Origin: an uncultured Eubacteriales bacterium
GTDB lineage: Bacteria; Bacillota; Clostridia; Oscillospirales; Oscillospiraceae
Length of the DNA: 18,611 bases
Assembly: GCA_900544945.1 (NCBI GenBank)
Contig: UQXG01000030.1
Span: 1-18,611 of the forward strand
Direction: 5' to 3'
How positions within the stretch are numbered: position 1 is the first letter of the stretch; each line of letters opens with the position of its first letter. Positions 1 to 9,225 of this stretch are shown piece after piece. The translations under genes were made by a program, and so were the position numbers. The notes under the pieces are model-generated. The model was not told the origin of the DNA, made no database searches, and worked only from the letters and a program-made list of their open reading frames with translations.

Positions 1-19
1 TGTATTGACTTCGTTTTTT

Positions 20-80
20 AGCGGCAGTGGCCGCTGGCCGCAATCCTGCGGCCGAATAAAACGCTTTTAAGCGTTTTATT
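20..80. repeat. Cluster of three short hairpins at the left edge
   Basis: Three back-to-back inverted repeats are visible. AGCGGC at 20-25 pairs with GCCGCT at 30-35. GGCCGCA at 36-42 pairs with TGCGGCC at 47-53. AATAAAACGCTT at 55-66 pairs perfectly with 69-80 around a 2-base centre. The last has the A-stem-T symmetry of a bidirectional terminator but a GC-poor stem. The GGCCG-rich hairpins resemble those in the repeat at 16096-16145 without being a clear copy. No gene can be supported in 1-129. A plus-strand gene may end to the left of the window. Confidence 0.6.
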
Positions 81-98
81 AAAAACTCGTATAAAATC

Positions 99-124
99 AC
101 TCCCAGTTCGCAGGAACCGGGAGT
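99..124. terminator. Bidirectional hairpin terminator after the 130-1632 gene
   Basis: ACTCCCAGTTC (99-109) pairs with GAACCGGGAGT (114-124) across a GCAG loop. The stem is 11 bp with one mismatch, which becomes a G-U pair in the minus-strand RNA. On the plus strand it runs into TTTTCCTT. On the minus strand it lies 5 bp after the stop codon of the 130-1632 gene and is followed by GATTTTATA. It therefore plausibly terminates that gene and any plus-strand gene arriving from the left. Confidence 0.65.
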
Positions 125-129
125 TTTCC

Positions 130-1632
130 TTATTTCTGGGGAAGGGGAAGACCGAATCTGACGTTCATTTCCGGGTCGGCCACGGGGGTGACGTGCATCT
201 GATGCCGGATGAGCCCGTGGGCATACAGGGTTCCGGGGAGCCGCTCCAGCAGATTCAGAGAATGAGGCCAGTTGTCCTCGGTGCCCGGATCGGACACATA
301 CTGGGGCACATGCAGTTTTACCTCCGTCAGGCCCTGGGCATCCGCCGTTTGCAGCTGGGCAATCAGGTCACGGCTGATGTCCGCACAGATTGCCGGACGG
401 ACACCGGCAAAATTCGACTCCAGGAAGGTTTCTGCCCGGGTATCCACTCCGGATAGCAGGAAAACCGTAACAAGCGGCAGAGCCAGCATCAGTTTGGGAT
501 AGCGACTCGCAAGAGCCGTGAGCATGAGCATTCCGCACAAATCCATCAGGAAGAACAGGCCGAACAGGTTTTCGCTGCGCCGGATGGCGGTGGGGCCTAC
601 CGCACTGGAAAGCATCAGCAGATACACCCCGAAGGCTGCCGCCGCAATCAGGACAACGCCCAGCCCCGGGCAGGGGAGTGCCTTGTCCTTCTTCCGACCG
701 GCCAGAACACAGACAACGAAGCACACCACGATCAGCGCCAGCGTCAGCTGGTACAGCCGGTTCAGATCGAGGAGAATCCGGGCCAGGTACTTGCAGGCAA
801 GGTATAGCTGATAGTACACAGGCGTGCTGCCCCCAGCCGAGGCTGCCCGGCCTCCGCTGAGTTCAAACACCGCACTGATGAACCAAGCCGCCAGAACCAG
901 AAGGGGAAAGCCGTTCTCGGAGAGAATTCCCTTCCACTGCTTCGTTTTTCCATGGGCGATCAGGCTCAGCAGCACCACGCTTCCGGCCCAGGCGGCCAGA
1001 ATGCCGCTGGCGGGCAGGTTGGAGAAAATGGCGAAATAGACCACAATGCAGAAGCAGCCCCGGGCGGCAGGTGCACCGGATTTCAGGAAATCCCCCAGTC
1101 TGGGATTGCGGATCAGGCTCATAACAAGCGATGCGTTCAGCAGAGCGGGCAGCAGATAATTATAGTAGCAGTTCAGATCGACGCAGTAAAAAAGGTACTG
1201 GTTGCCGGAATCCGCCGAGCGCAGAGCCAGAAAATGCACCAGCAGAAACAGGCAGGTGACCACGCTGGCTGTCAGCCGGGACACCGGGAAGCACCGGCGA
1301 AGAAGCTTTGAAAAGCACCACAGATAGCCGGTGATGGAAAGGCTTACGACCAAAGCGTGCATGACGGTTTGGGCGGTAATGTAGTCATGGGTCAGGGGCA
1401 TGACCAAGTAGGCTGCGACGGTGGAAAAGAAGGGGAAGATTACTTCCGGGAAGACCTTGGCCGGGTTCCATTCCCCCCAGACCGGGGTGGTAGCCCGGAC
1501 GTAGGCTAAGTAGCTCCAGTCGTCGGCATCGAAGACCACAAGGGCGTGGACTTTGGTAAACCAGACAAACAGAAAAATGAAGATTGCCAGATAAAACAGC
1601 CCGTGGCAGAGCTTTTTTTGTGTTTTGTTCAT
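130..1632 (-). CDS. Polytopic membrane protein, GT-C-like, possible glycosyltransferase
   Basis: A 500-residue integral membrane protein with about ten hydrophobic segments, beginning at residues 10-27, and a soluble C-terminal tail of roughly 90 residues. After the first membrane segment comes an acidic cluster, DADDW (residues 35-39). An Asp-rich first external loop is typical of GT-C-fold enzymes that use lipid-linked sugars, where these acids take part in catalysis or metal binding. The start is ATG at 1630-1632 with GGAGG at 1638-1642, five bases upstream. It diverges from a GT2 plus GtrII-like pair, which supports a role in surface glycan modification. I do not recognise the exact family; related families of unknown function or a polysaccharide export/polymerase-like protein are alternatives. 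The membrane topology is clear, the enzymatic role is inferred. Confidence 0.6.
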   Translation of the reverse strand: MNKTQKKLCHGLFYLAIFIFLFVWFTKVHALVVFDADDWSYLAYVRATTPVWGEWNPAKVFPEVIFPFFSTVAAYLVMPLTHDYITAQTVMHALVVSLSITGYLWCFSKLLRRCFPVSRLTASVVTCLFLLVHFLALRSADSGNQYLFYCVDLNCYYNYLLPALLNASLVMSLIRNPRLGDFLKSGAPAARGCFCIVVYFAIFSNLPASGILAAWAGSVVLLSLIAHGKTKQWKGILSENGFPLLVLAAWFISAVFELSGGRAASAGGSTPVYYQLYLACKYLARILLDLNRLYQLTLALIVVCFVVCVLAGRKKDKALPCPGLGVVLIAAAAFGVYLLMLSSAVGPTAIRRSENLFGLFFLMDLCGMLMLTALASRYPKLMLALPLVTVFLLSGVDTRAETFLESNFAGVRPAICADISRDLIAQLQTADAQGLTEVKLHVPQYVSDPGTEDNWPHSLNLLERLPGTLYAHGLIRHQMHVTPVADPEMNVRFGLPLPQK

Positions 1633-1661
1633 GGAAGCCTCCGATTTGTTTCGTTCCTCTT

Positions 1662-1690
1662 AGAATATAACACTTGTCTTTTTTTGTCAA
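1662..1690 (-). promoter_or_regulatory. Sigma-A-type promoter for the 130-1632 gene
   Basis: Read on the minus strand, a consensus -35 TTGACA (1685-1690) is followed after 17 bp by TATTCT (1662-1667). TATATT at 1664-1669, with 15 bp spacing, is an alternative -10. The start codon is about 30 bp downstream. Confidence 0.6.
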
Positions 1691-1706
1691 GTCGGGGTCT
1701 TTTCGG

Positions 1707-1735
1707 TTGCCAAAAAGGGGCGTTTCCTGTATAAT
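1707..1735 (+). promoter_or_regulatory. Sigma-A-type promoter for the glycosyltransferase pair
   Basis: TTGCCA (1707-1712), 17 bp, then a consensus TATAAT (1730-1735). The GT2 gene starts 15-24 bp beyond the -10, so the leader is very short. This promoter is back to back with the one for the 130-1632 gene; the two -35 boxes are only 16 bp apart. Confidence 0.75.
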
Positions 1736-1749
1736 AGGGGCGAAAGGAC

Positions 1750-2715
1750 GTGAGGCGGTTGGACAAAATCACCGTTGCGGTTCCCTGCTATAATGAGGAG
1801 CCGGTGCTGGAGCTGTTCTTTAAGGAAATCACTGCCGTGGCGGCGAAGATGCCCCAGGCGGAATTTGAGTTTCTGTTCATCGACGACGGCTCCCGGGATG
1901 GGACGTTATCCAAAATTCTGGAGCTTTCCGAACGGGACAGCCGGGTCAAATATATCTCCTTTTCCCGGAATTTCGGCAAGGAAGCGGGAATTTACGCAGG
2001 TCTGGAAAACGCATCCGGGGACTATGTGGTCATCATGGACGCGGATTTGCAGGATCCTCCGGCTCTGCTTCCGGAAATGTACCGGGCGGTGACGGAGGAG
2101 GGCTACGACTGTGTGGGCTCCCGGCGTGTGACCCGGAAGGGCGAGCCGCCCATCCGCTCCTTCTTTGCCCGGATGTTCTACCGGATTATCAACAAAATGT
2201 CCGATGCCCAGATTGTGGACGGAGCCCGGGATTTTCAGATGATGAACCGGCAGGTGGTGGAGGCCATCCTGTCCATGGGAGAGTACAACCGGTTCTCCAA
2301 GGGCATTTTCGGCTGGATTGGCTTCCGAAAGAAGTGGCTGGAATATGAGAACATCGAGCGGGCGGCAGGGGAGACCAAGTGGAGCTTCTGGAAGCTGTTC
2401 CTCTATGCCCTGGAGGGCATTGTGGCCTTTTCCACCATGCCCCTGGTGCTCTCTTCCGTGTTCGGTATTCTGTGCTGCGCTCTGGCCCTCATTATGATCA
2501 TTGTGGTCATCGTCCGAACCCTGGTCTTCGGCGACCCCACTTCCGGCTGGCCGTCCCTGGTGTGCATCATGCTGCTGCTCAGCGGCATTCAGATGCTGGG
2601 CATTGGCGTGGTGGGTCAGTATCTGGCGAAAACCTACCTGGAAACCAAGCACCGGCCTATTTACCTGACCCGGCTGACCAATATTGAGAAAAAGGCAAAG
2701 AAGGAGGAAGCCTGA
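1750..2715 (+). CDS. GT2 polyprenyl-phosphate glycosyltransferase (GtrB/DPM1-like)
   Basis: Predicted membrane-anchored family 2 glycosyltransferase that moves a sugar from a nucleotide donor onto undecaprenyl phosphate at the cytoplasmic face. The N-terminal GT-A domain shows VAVPCYNEE, the nucleotide-binding DDGSRDGT (Asp45-Asp46) and the metal-binding DADLQDPP (Asp97, Asp99), followed by the family segment around NRFSKGIFGW. Two membrane segments (about 229-252 and 262-288) close the protein, the usual GtrB/CsbB architecture. Length is 321 residues from GTG 1750. AAAGGA (1743-1748) lies only one base before that GTG, so the in-frame TTG at 1759, ten bases away, is the more likely start (318 residues). 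The stop overlaps the next start by one base, so the two proteins are probably translated together. Donor sugar is unknown. A dolichol-phosphate-mannose-type specificity cannot be excluded. Confidence 0.9.
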   Translation: MRRLDKITVAVPCYNEEPVLELFFKEITAVAAKMPQAEFEFLFIDDGSRDGTLSKILELSERDSRVKYISFSRNFGKEAGIYAGLENASGDYVVIMDADLQDPPALLPEMYRAVTEEGYDCVGSRRVTRKGEPPIRSFFARMFYRIINKMSDAQIVDGARDFQMMNRQVVEAILSMGEYNRFSKGIFGWIGFRKKWLEYENIERAAGETKWSFWKLFLYALEGIVAFSTMPLVLSSVFGILCCALALIMIIVVIVRTLVFGDPTSGWPSLVCIMLLLSGIQMLGIGVVGQYLAKTYLETKHRPIYLTRLTNIEKKAKKEEA

Positions 2716-4268
2716 TGGAGGGATTGACCCGGCCTATGGAAGACCGGAAACGGCAGCTGCTCTTCTGCCTGGCCTGCGTATTCATTTGGGGCCTGATGGC
2801 CCACGCCTACGGCTTTCTGCACAGCAGCTTTTCCCACGATTCTCTGCTGGAATTCAACGGTGACGGCCTGAGCAACCGGATCCGCATCAGCAACGGACGG
2901 TTTCTCTCTCCTGTGTGCCGGTGGATTTTCCGGACGAATATGACCCTGCCCTGGCTGGTGGGGGTGCTGGGATTGCTGTGGATCGGCCTTTCGGCCTATC
3001 TGATTCTTCGCTTGTCCCGGCTGAAAACCCCGGCGGCCGCCATCCTGGTTTCCGGCTTTCTGACGGCCAACCTGACGGTATCCGCCACGGCGGCTACCTT
3101 CCTCCACGATTTTGACTGTGACATGCTGGCACTGCTCATGGCAGTGGGAGCGGTATTCTGCTGGAACCGGGGAAAATGGGGATTCCTTCCCGGGGCGGTG
3201 CTGGTGATGCTGTCCTTGGGGCTGTATCAGAGCTACATCTGCGTGAGCATCGTGCTCATTCTCTTCGTGTGCATCACGGAGCTTCTGGACGGGGAGAAGG
3301 CCAAAAGTGTGATTTTCAAGGGTCTTCGGGCCTGCGCCATGCTCCTGCTGGGCGGAATCATCTACTATGTGCTTATGAAGCTGGTGGTGCGGCTCAGCGG
3401 CATTCAGATGCTCTCCAACGTCTACAATTCCCTGGACCGGCCCGCCAAGCTGCTGGAGGCCAGCTGGTTCGACATCCGCTATGTATTCAAGGCCACCTAC
3501 CGATTGTATTTTGAGCGGATTATTCAGGTGCTGTCTCCCTTCCCGGCGGTGACCCAGGGAGCAACGGCAGCACTTCTGGCGGTCAGCGGCATTGCGCTTC
3601 TGGTGCGGGTGCTTTCCTCCAAGGTGGGCTGGATTGAGAAACTGCTGGTGCTGATTCTGGCGGCTCTCGTGCCCTTCGGCGGTAATCTGATGCACTTTGT
3701 GACCATGGGCAGTGCCGACCATGAGCTGATGATTTACGCCTACTGGTTGATTTATCTGCTGCCACTGCTGCTTTTGCCCCGGCTTCCGTGGGACAAGCCG
3801 GCAAAACCTGTTTCCTGGGTCAAACCCATTTGCGCCGGGCTCATCGTTGTGCTCATCTGCGCCCAGGTGCAGGTGGCGAACGTACTGTATCTGAAAAAGG
3901 ACTTGGAGCAGGATGCCTACCTGTCCGTCATGACCCGGGTGGTCTACCGGATGGAGGAAACTGAGGGCTACGTCCCCGGGGAGACCCCGGTGGTGATGGT
4001 GGGGCTTCCTCAGCAGCTGAACGACACCATCCCCGGCTTCGAGGCTTACCGCAAGCCCAACGGCATGTGGATGACGGATGTGCTGAACTATGGGGACTCC
4101 GGCCACTGGGCGGCCTATTTCAAGTACATTTTGCTGAACCCGGCGAAAATCACCGGCGGCGGTAAAATGACCGACGATCCCCGGGTTCAGGCTCTGCCCT
4201 GCTACCCGGCTCAGGGCTGCACCGCCATCATCGACGGAACCCTGTTCGTCAAGCTCAGCGAGCCGTAA
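2715..4268 (+). CDS. GtrII-like membrane glucosyltransferase
   Basis: A 517-residue protein with about ten to eleven membrane segments. The first external loop carries HDS (41-43), a conserved-looking NGRF (60-63) and the following helix, the pattern of the Glucos_trans_II (GtrII/GtrV-like) family. Those proteins take a sugar from undecaprenyl phosphate on the outer face and attach it to a surface polysaccharide. The C-terminal stretch after the last membrane segment (about residue 395 onward) is soluble and probably external. The ATG at 2715 overlaps the upstream stop codon and has a GGAGG seven bases before it, so it is coupled to the GT2 gene that would make its lipid-linked donor. No GtrA-type flippase is present in the window, so it must be elsewhere or replaced. 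Family assignment rests on visible motifs and context, not on an alignment. Confidence 0.75.
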   Translation: MEGLTRPMEDRKRQLLFCLACVFIWGLMAHAYGFLHSSFSHDSLLEFNGDGLSNRIRISNGRFLSPVCRWIFRTNMTLPWLVGVLGLLWIGLSAYLILRLSRLKTPAAAILVSGFLTANLTVSATAATFLHDFDCDMLALLMAVGAVFCWNRGKWGFLPGAVLVMLSLGLYQSYICVSIVLILFVCITELLDGEKAKSVIFKGLRACAMLLLGGIIYYVLMKLVVRLSGIQMLSNVYNSLDRPAKLLEASWFDIRYVFKATYRLYFERIIQVLSPFPAVTQGATAALLAVSGIALLVRVLSSKVGWIEKLLVLILAALVPFGGNLMHFVTMGSADHELMIYAYWLIYLLPLLLLPRLPWDKPAKPVSWVKPICAGLIVVLICAQVQVANVLYLKKDLEQDAYLSVMTRVVYRMEETEGYVPGETPVVMVGLPQQLNDTIPGFEAYRKPNGMWMTDVLNYGDSGHWAAYFKYILLNPAKITGGGKMTDDPRVQALPCYPAQGCTAIIDGTLFVKLSEP

Positions 4269-4308
4269 TCCAACGAAATAACAACAAAGGGCTGGTGCAA
4301 GAATATCT

Positions 4309-4369
4309 GGTTCTACAATAAATGTTGGGGTCAGGCAATGAGCCTGACCCCAACATTTATTGTAGAACC
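4309..4369. repeat. Perfect 28-bp inverted repeat with 5-base loop
   Basis: The arm at 4309-4336, starting GGTTCTACAATAAATG, is exactly complementary to 4342-4369, with loop AATGA. It lies 40 bp after the stop of the GtrII-like gene and has no T tract on either side. Fully matched arms of this length are unusual for a terminator. The structure could be a small palindromic mobile element made of two abutted transposon ends, or an RNA hairpin that stops or stabilises the upstream message. No 8-bp flanking duplication is visible (GAATATCT left, CTTAAAAG right). Confidence 0.9.
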
Positions 4370-4398
4370 CTTAAAAGCAGGGGCCTTTGACAGACTGA

Positions 4399-4428
4399 GC
4401 GCGCCGCAAGGAATTCCTTGCGGCGCGC
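4399..4428 (-). terminator. GC-rich perfect palindrome ending the atp operon
   Basis: A perfect 15-bp-arm palindrome beginning GCGCGCCGCAAGG, centred on an EcoRI-like GAATTC, lies 3 bp past the atpC stop codon. In RNA it makes a very strong GC hairpin, but TCAGTCTGTC follows it on the minus strand rather than a U tract. It may act as a Rho-type or processing barrier, or as a 3' end stabiliser, rather than a classical intrinsic terminator. Confidence 0.6.
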
Positions 4429-4431
4429 AAT

Positions 4432-4832
4432 TTACTTTTCCGAGGCAACGCTCTTGCGAACCAGTGCCCGGTGAAGCTTGGCCTCCGCCAGCTTCAGATC
4501 CATCTGGGAAGCGTTCTCGTTGTGGAGCACCTTGTCCGCCCGGTTATAGGCGGCCTCAGCCCGCTCCAAATCGATCTTATCCGCCCACTCGAAGGTGGTG
4601 GGCACCAATGTGACCTCGCCGTCGCAGACGCTGAGCATTCCGCCGATGCAGGCGGCGGTGCGCCGGGTACCCCCGGAGACCACCACTGCCCGACCCATAC
4701 CCAGGGGAGCCACATAGTTCATGTGCCGGGCCAGAATAGCCACGTCGCCGCCGGTGGTGCGGACAAGCAGCTCTTCGGCCTGGCCGTCATAAATGAGGCC
4801 GTCGGGGGTGACGATTTTCAGGCGGAAGGGTG

Positions 4833-4836
<4 letters not shown>
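4432..4836 (-). CDS. atpC: F1Fo ATP synthase epsilon subunit
   Basis: Central-stalk subunit of F1, which with gamma connects the catalytic hexamer to the c ring and can inhibit ATP hydrolysis. The 134 residues match the family: an N-terminal beta-sandwich with the typical opening FRLKIVTPDGLIYDG and a LVRTTGGDVAILARHMNYVAPL core, then a C-terminal two-helix region (about residues 88-132) containing ERAEAAYNRADK. The ATG start overlaps the atpD stop codon by four bases (ATGA), so translation is coupled. It is the last gene of the operon. I see no defect. Confidence 0.97.
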
Positions 4837-6233
<1,397 letters not shown>

Positions 6234-6293
6234 AGGGGATTCAACTCCTTTGTGGGAGGAGGCTCCGGCGAACAGCCGAAACCCCTCGAAATG

Positions 6294-7142
6294 TTAAGAA
6301 CCGGCGACGATTTCGGTGATTTCCTGCGTAATCGCCGCCTGACGGGCACGGTTGAACTTCAGGCTCAGATCCGCGATCATGTCCTCCGCGTTCTGGGTAG
6401 CGGAGTCCATGGCGGAGCGGCGAGCCGCCTGTTCGGAGGCCCGGCTTTCGCACAGCGCGCCGTAGAGCATACCGCCCAGGTATTCGGGCACGATGGCGGC
6501 GAATACCTCCTCCGCCGGATGCTCATAGAGGGTATCACAGCGTCGGGGAGGCTCCGTCTCCTTGATCTCCGGCTTTTCCAGAGGCAGCAGCTTCATAAAG
6601 TCCGGGGTCTGGGACAGCATGGACACGAAACCGGTGTAGGCAACATAGACCTCGTCGTACTGCCCGGCGAGGAACGCCCGGCAAACCTGCTTGGCGATGG
6701 AGAAGCAGTCGCCGATACCCACGGAGGCGGCCTCCGCGTAGCTCTGGGTCAGAATGGGCACGCCCTTATTCTGAAAGCTGTCCACGGCCTTCTTGCCGAT
6801 GGGAAGAACAGTGGCATCCTGTCCCTGAATCTGGGAATAAACCAGCTTGAGAACGTTGCTGTTATAGCCGCCGGCAAGACCCCGGTCGCCTGCAATGACG
6901 AGATAGAGAATTTTCTTTCCCTCCCGTTTCTTGAGATAGGGGGAGGAGAAGTCCCGATTGGCTCGGGTGATGTCCTCGATGGTTCTATGCAGGATCTCAA
7001 AATAGGGGCGGGAAGCCGCGATCTGCGCCTGGGCGCGCCGAAGCTTGGAGGCCGCGACCATTTCCATGGCCTTGGTGATCTGCTTGGTGCTTTCCATGCT
7101 GCGGATGCGGTTTTTGATTTCCTTGGTGGAAACGCCAGCCAT
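6294..7142 (-). CDS. atpG: F1Fo ATP synthase gamma subunit
   Basis: Rotor shaft that turns inside the alpha3beta3 ring. The 282 residues start with the typical helix KEIKNRIRSMESTKQITKAM, which forms half of the coiled coil, and end with the second helix (FNRARQAAITQEITEIV). The central globular domain includes the GDRGLAGGYN stretch. Length is normal for bacteria, with no sign of the redox insert seen in chloroplast gamma. Strong GGAGG seven bases before the ATG; 16 bp after atpA. Confidence 0.98.
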   Translation of the reverse strand: MAGVSTKEIKNRIRSMESTKQITKAMEMVAASKLRRAQAQIAASRPYFEILHRTIEDITRANRDFSSPYLKKREGKKILYLVIAGDRGLAGGYNSNVLKLVYSQIQGQDATVLPIGKKAVDSFQNKGVPILTQSYAEAASVGIGDCFSIAKQVCRAFLAGQYDEVYVAYTGFVSMLSQTPDFMKLLPLEKPEIKETEPPRRCDTLYEHPAEEVFAAIVPEYLGGMLYGALCESRASEQAARRSAMDSATQNAEDMIADLSLKFNRARQAAITQEITEIVAGS

Positions 7143-7158
7143 GGGAAATCCTCCTTCC

Positions 7159-8667
7159 TTATGCCGTGAACTGAGCTACCAGCTCGTCCAGAGCGGCCTT
7201 CAGCGCGGTTTCGGTTTCGGTTTCCAGCTTGCCGGTGGTGCGGATGGCTTCCAGCACGTCTGCATGGTAGTTATCCATGTGCTCTTCCAGCCGCTTCTCG
7301 AATTCGGCCACCTGCTCCACGGGAACGGAAGCAAGATAGCCGTGGGTCACGGCGTAGATGATGCACACCTGCTGGGCAACCTCCTTGGGGGTGCCGTTCT
7401 TCTGCTTCAGCACCGCCACGATCCGCTCACCAAGCGCCAGACGGGACTTGGTGTCCGCGTCCAGATCAGAGCCGAACTGAGCAAAGCTTTGCAGCTCCCG
7501 GTACTGGGAGTAGAGCAGCTTCAAAGAGCCAGCCACCTTCTTCATGGCCTTGATCTGGGCGTCGCCGCCCACACGGGACACGGAGATACCGGGGTTCACG
7601 GCGGGCATAACGCCGGAGTTGAAGAGCTCGGTTTCCAGGAAGATCTGACCATCGGTGATGGAAATAACGTTCGTGGGAATGTAGGCGGAAACGTCGCCTG
7701 CCTGGGTCTCAATGATGGGCAGAGCGGTCAAAGAGCCGCCGCCCAGCTCCGGAGACAGCTGTGCCGCCCGCTCCAGAAGACGGGAGTGGAGGTAGAACAC
7801 GTCGCCGGGGTAAGCTTCCCGTCCGGGGGGACGGCGAATCAGCAAGGAAATGGCACGGTAAGCCACAGCGTGCTTGCTCAGGTCATCATAAATGACCAGC
7901 ACATCCTTGCCCTGATACATGAAGTGTTCGCCCATGGTGCAGCCGGCGTAGGGGGCGATATACTGCATAGGTGCCAGCTCCGAGGCGGTGGCGGAAACGA
8001 CGATGGTGTAATCCATGGCGCCGCCCAGGGTCAGGCTCTCCACCACCTGAGCCACGGTGGAACGCTTCTGACCGATGGCAACGTAAATGCAGATGCAGTT
8101 CTTGCCCTTCTGGTTCAGAATGGTGTCGGTGGCGATGGTGGTCTTGCCGGTCTGCCGGTCGCCGATGATCAGCTCACGCTGACCCCGGCCGATGGGAATC
8201 ATGGAGTCGATTGCCTTGATGCCGGTCTGCAAGGGCCGGGCAACATGCTGCCGCTCGATGATACCGGGGGCGGGCATTTCAATGGCGCGGTAGGTCTCAG
8301 CCTCGATGGCACCCTTGCCGTCGATGGGCTCGCCCAGGGCGTTGACAACCCGGCCGATGAGCGCCTGGCCCACGGGCACGGATACCACCCGGCCGGTACG
8401 CTTAACGGTGTCACCCTCCTTGATGCCCTGATCGGAGCCCAGGATGGTGATGGAGACGGTATCCTCCTCCAGGTTCTGGGCCATGCCGAAGGAGCCGTCG
8501 GGGAATTCTACCAGCTCGCCGGACATGCACTTATCCAGGCCGGAGGCCTTGGCAATGCCGTCGCCGACCATGATGACCACGCCGGTTTCGCTGGCCTCCA
8601 TTTTGTGCTCGTAGTTTTTGATCTGACTACGAATGATTTTTGTGATTTCTTCGGGTCTCAGTTCCAT
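7159..8667 (-). CDS. atpA: F1Fo ATP synthase alpha subunit
   Basis: Non-catalytic nucleotide-binding subunit of the hexamer. The 502 residues include the opening LRPEEITKIIRSQI helix, the P loop GDRQTGKT (169-176), the Walker B region VLVIYDDLSKH, and the arginine finger in SVSRVGG (Arg365), which completes the catalytic site on beta. Full length and intact. The start has only a modest AGGGA four bases upstream, so its translation may depend partly on atpH translation 18 bp before it. Confidence 0.99.
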   Translation of the reverse strand: MELRPEEITKIIRSQIKNYEHKMEASETGVVIMVGDGIAKASGLDKCMSGELVEFPDGSFGMAQNLEEDTVSITILGSDQGIKEGDTVKRTGRVVSVPVGQALIGRVVNALGEPIDGKGAIEAETYRAIEMPAPGIIERQHVARPLQTGIKAIDSMIPIGRGQRELIIGDRQTGKTTIATDTILNQKGKNCICIYVAIGQKRSTVAQVVESLTLGGAMDYTIVVSATASELAPMQYIAPYAGCTMGEHFMYQGKDVLVIYDDLSKHAVAYRAISLLIRRPPGREAYPGDVFYLHSRLLERAAQLSPELGGGSLTALPIIETQAGDVSAYIPTNVISITDGQIFLETELFNSGVMPAVNPGISVSRVGGDAQIKAMKKVAGSLKLLYSQYRELQSFAQFGSDLDADTKSRLALGERIVAVLKQKNGTPKEVAQQVCIIYAVTHGYLASVPVEQVAEFEKRLEEHMDNYHADVLEAIRTTGKLETETETALKAALDELVAQFTA

Positions 8668-8685
8668 ACAGTCCCTGCTTTCTCG

Positions 8686-9225
8686 TCAGAGTACGGTTTT
8701 ACTCAGCAGTTCCCGCACCGCGTCCAGGTGATGGGACACGGTGTCGTCCAGACGCTGACCGTCATAGTCCAGGCGGACGCCGCCCAGAACTCCGGGCTCC
8801 ACCCGGTTGTGCAGAATGACCTGCTTGCCGGTACTCCGGCTTAATTTTTCGGTGAGCCGGGCACTCTGACTGTCCGTCAGTGCCACGGCGGTGACGGCGG
8901 TTACCCGCACGATGCCGTTGTCCTGATCAAAGTGGGCGGTGTAAGCCTTACAGCAATCGCCGAAGTGGCGCATGTAGCCCTTTTCCGTGAGAATTTTCAG
9001 GAAATTCAGCACATAGGGGTGCACCTTGCCCCGGAAACTGTCGTCCAGAATCTGGCAGCGTTCCGCCTTGGTCAGGCTGGGAGAGGAGAGCAGCCGGATA
9101 AATTCCGGCTCCTGGCGAAAGCCGTCGCGCAGAGCGGCCAGCTCCCCACCGATTTGCTCGGAGAGGTTTTCCTCCCGGGCAAGGGTGTACAGGGATTCGC
9201 CGTAAACATTTCCCACTTCCGTCAT
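8686..9225 (-). CDS. atpH: F1Fo ATP synthase delta subunit (OSCP-type)
   Basis: Peripheral-stalk subunit that joins the top of the alpha3beta3 hexamer to the b dimer. The 179-residue length is typical. The N-terminal helical domain contains YGESLYTLAREEN and the C-terminal part contains the signature-like EPGVLGGVRLDYDGQRLDDTV. The ATG overlaps the atpF stop codon by four bases, indicating coupled translation of the two stalk subunits, which assemble together. No anomaly. Confidence 0.97.
   Translation of the reverse strand: MTEVGNVYGESLYTLAREENLSEQIGGELAALRDGFRQEPEFIRLLSSPSLTKAERCQILDDSFRGKVHPYVLNFLKILTEKGYMRHFGDCCKAYTAHFDQDNGIVRVTAVTAVALTDSQSARLTEKLSRSTGKQVILHNRVEPGVLGGVRLDYDGQRLDDTVSHHLDAVRELLSKTVL

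Noticed and set aside
1..124. CRISPR-like array of palindromic repeats
   Set aside because: The hairpins differ from each other and there are no equal-length repeats with unique spacers or nearby cas genes.
130..4268. Prophage serotype-conversion island
   Set aside because: The gene types are similar, but no integrase, attachment site, phage gene or flanking tRNA is visible, and base composition matches the neighbours.
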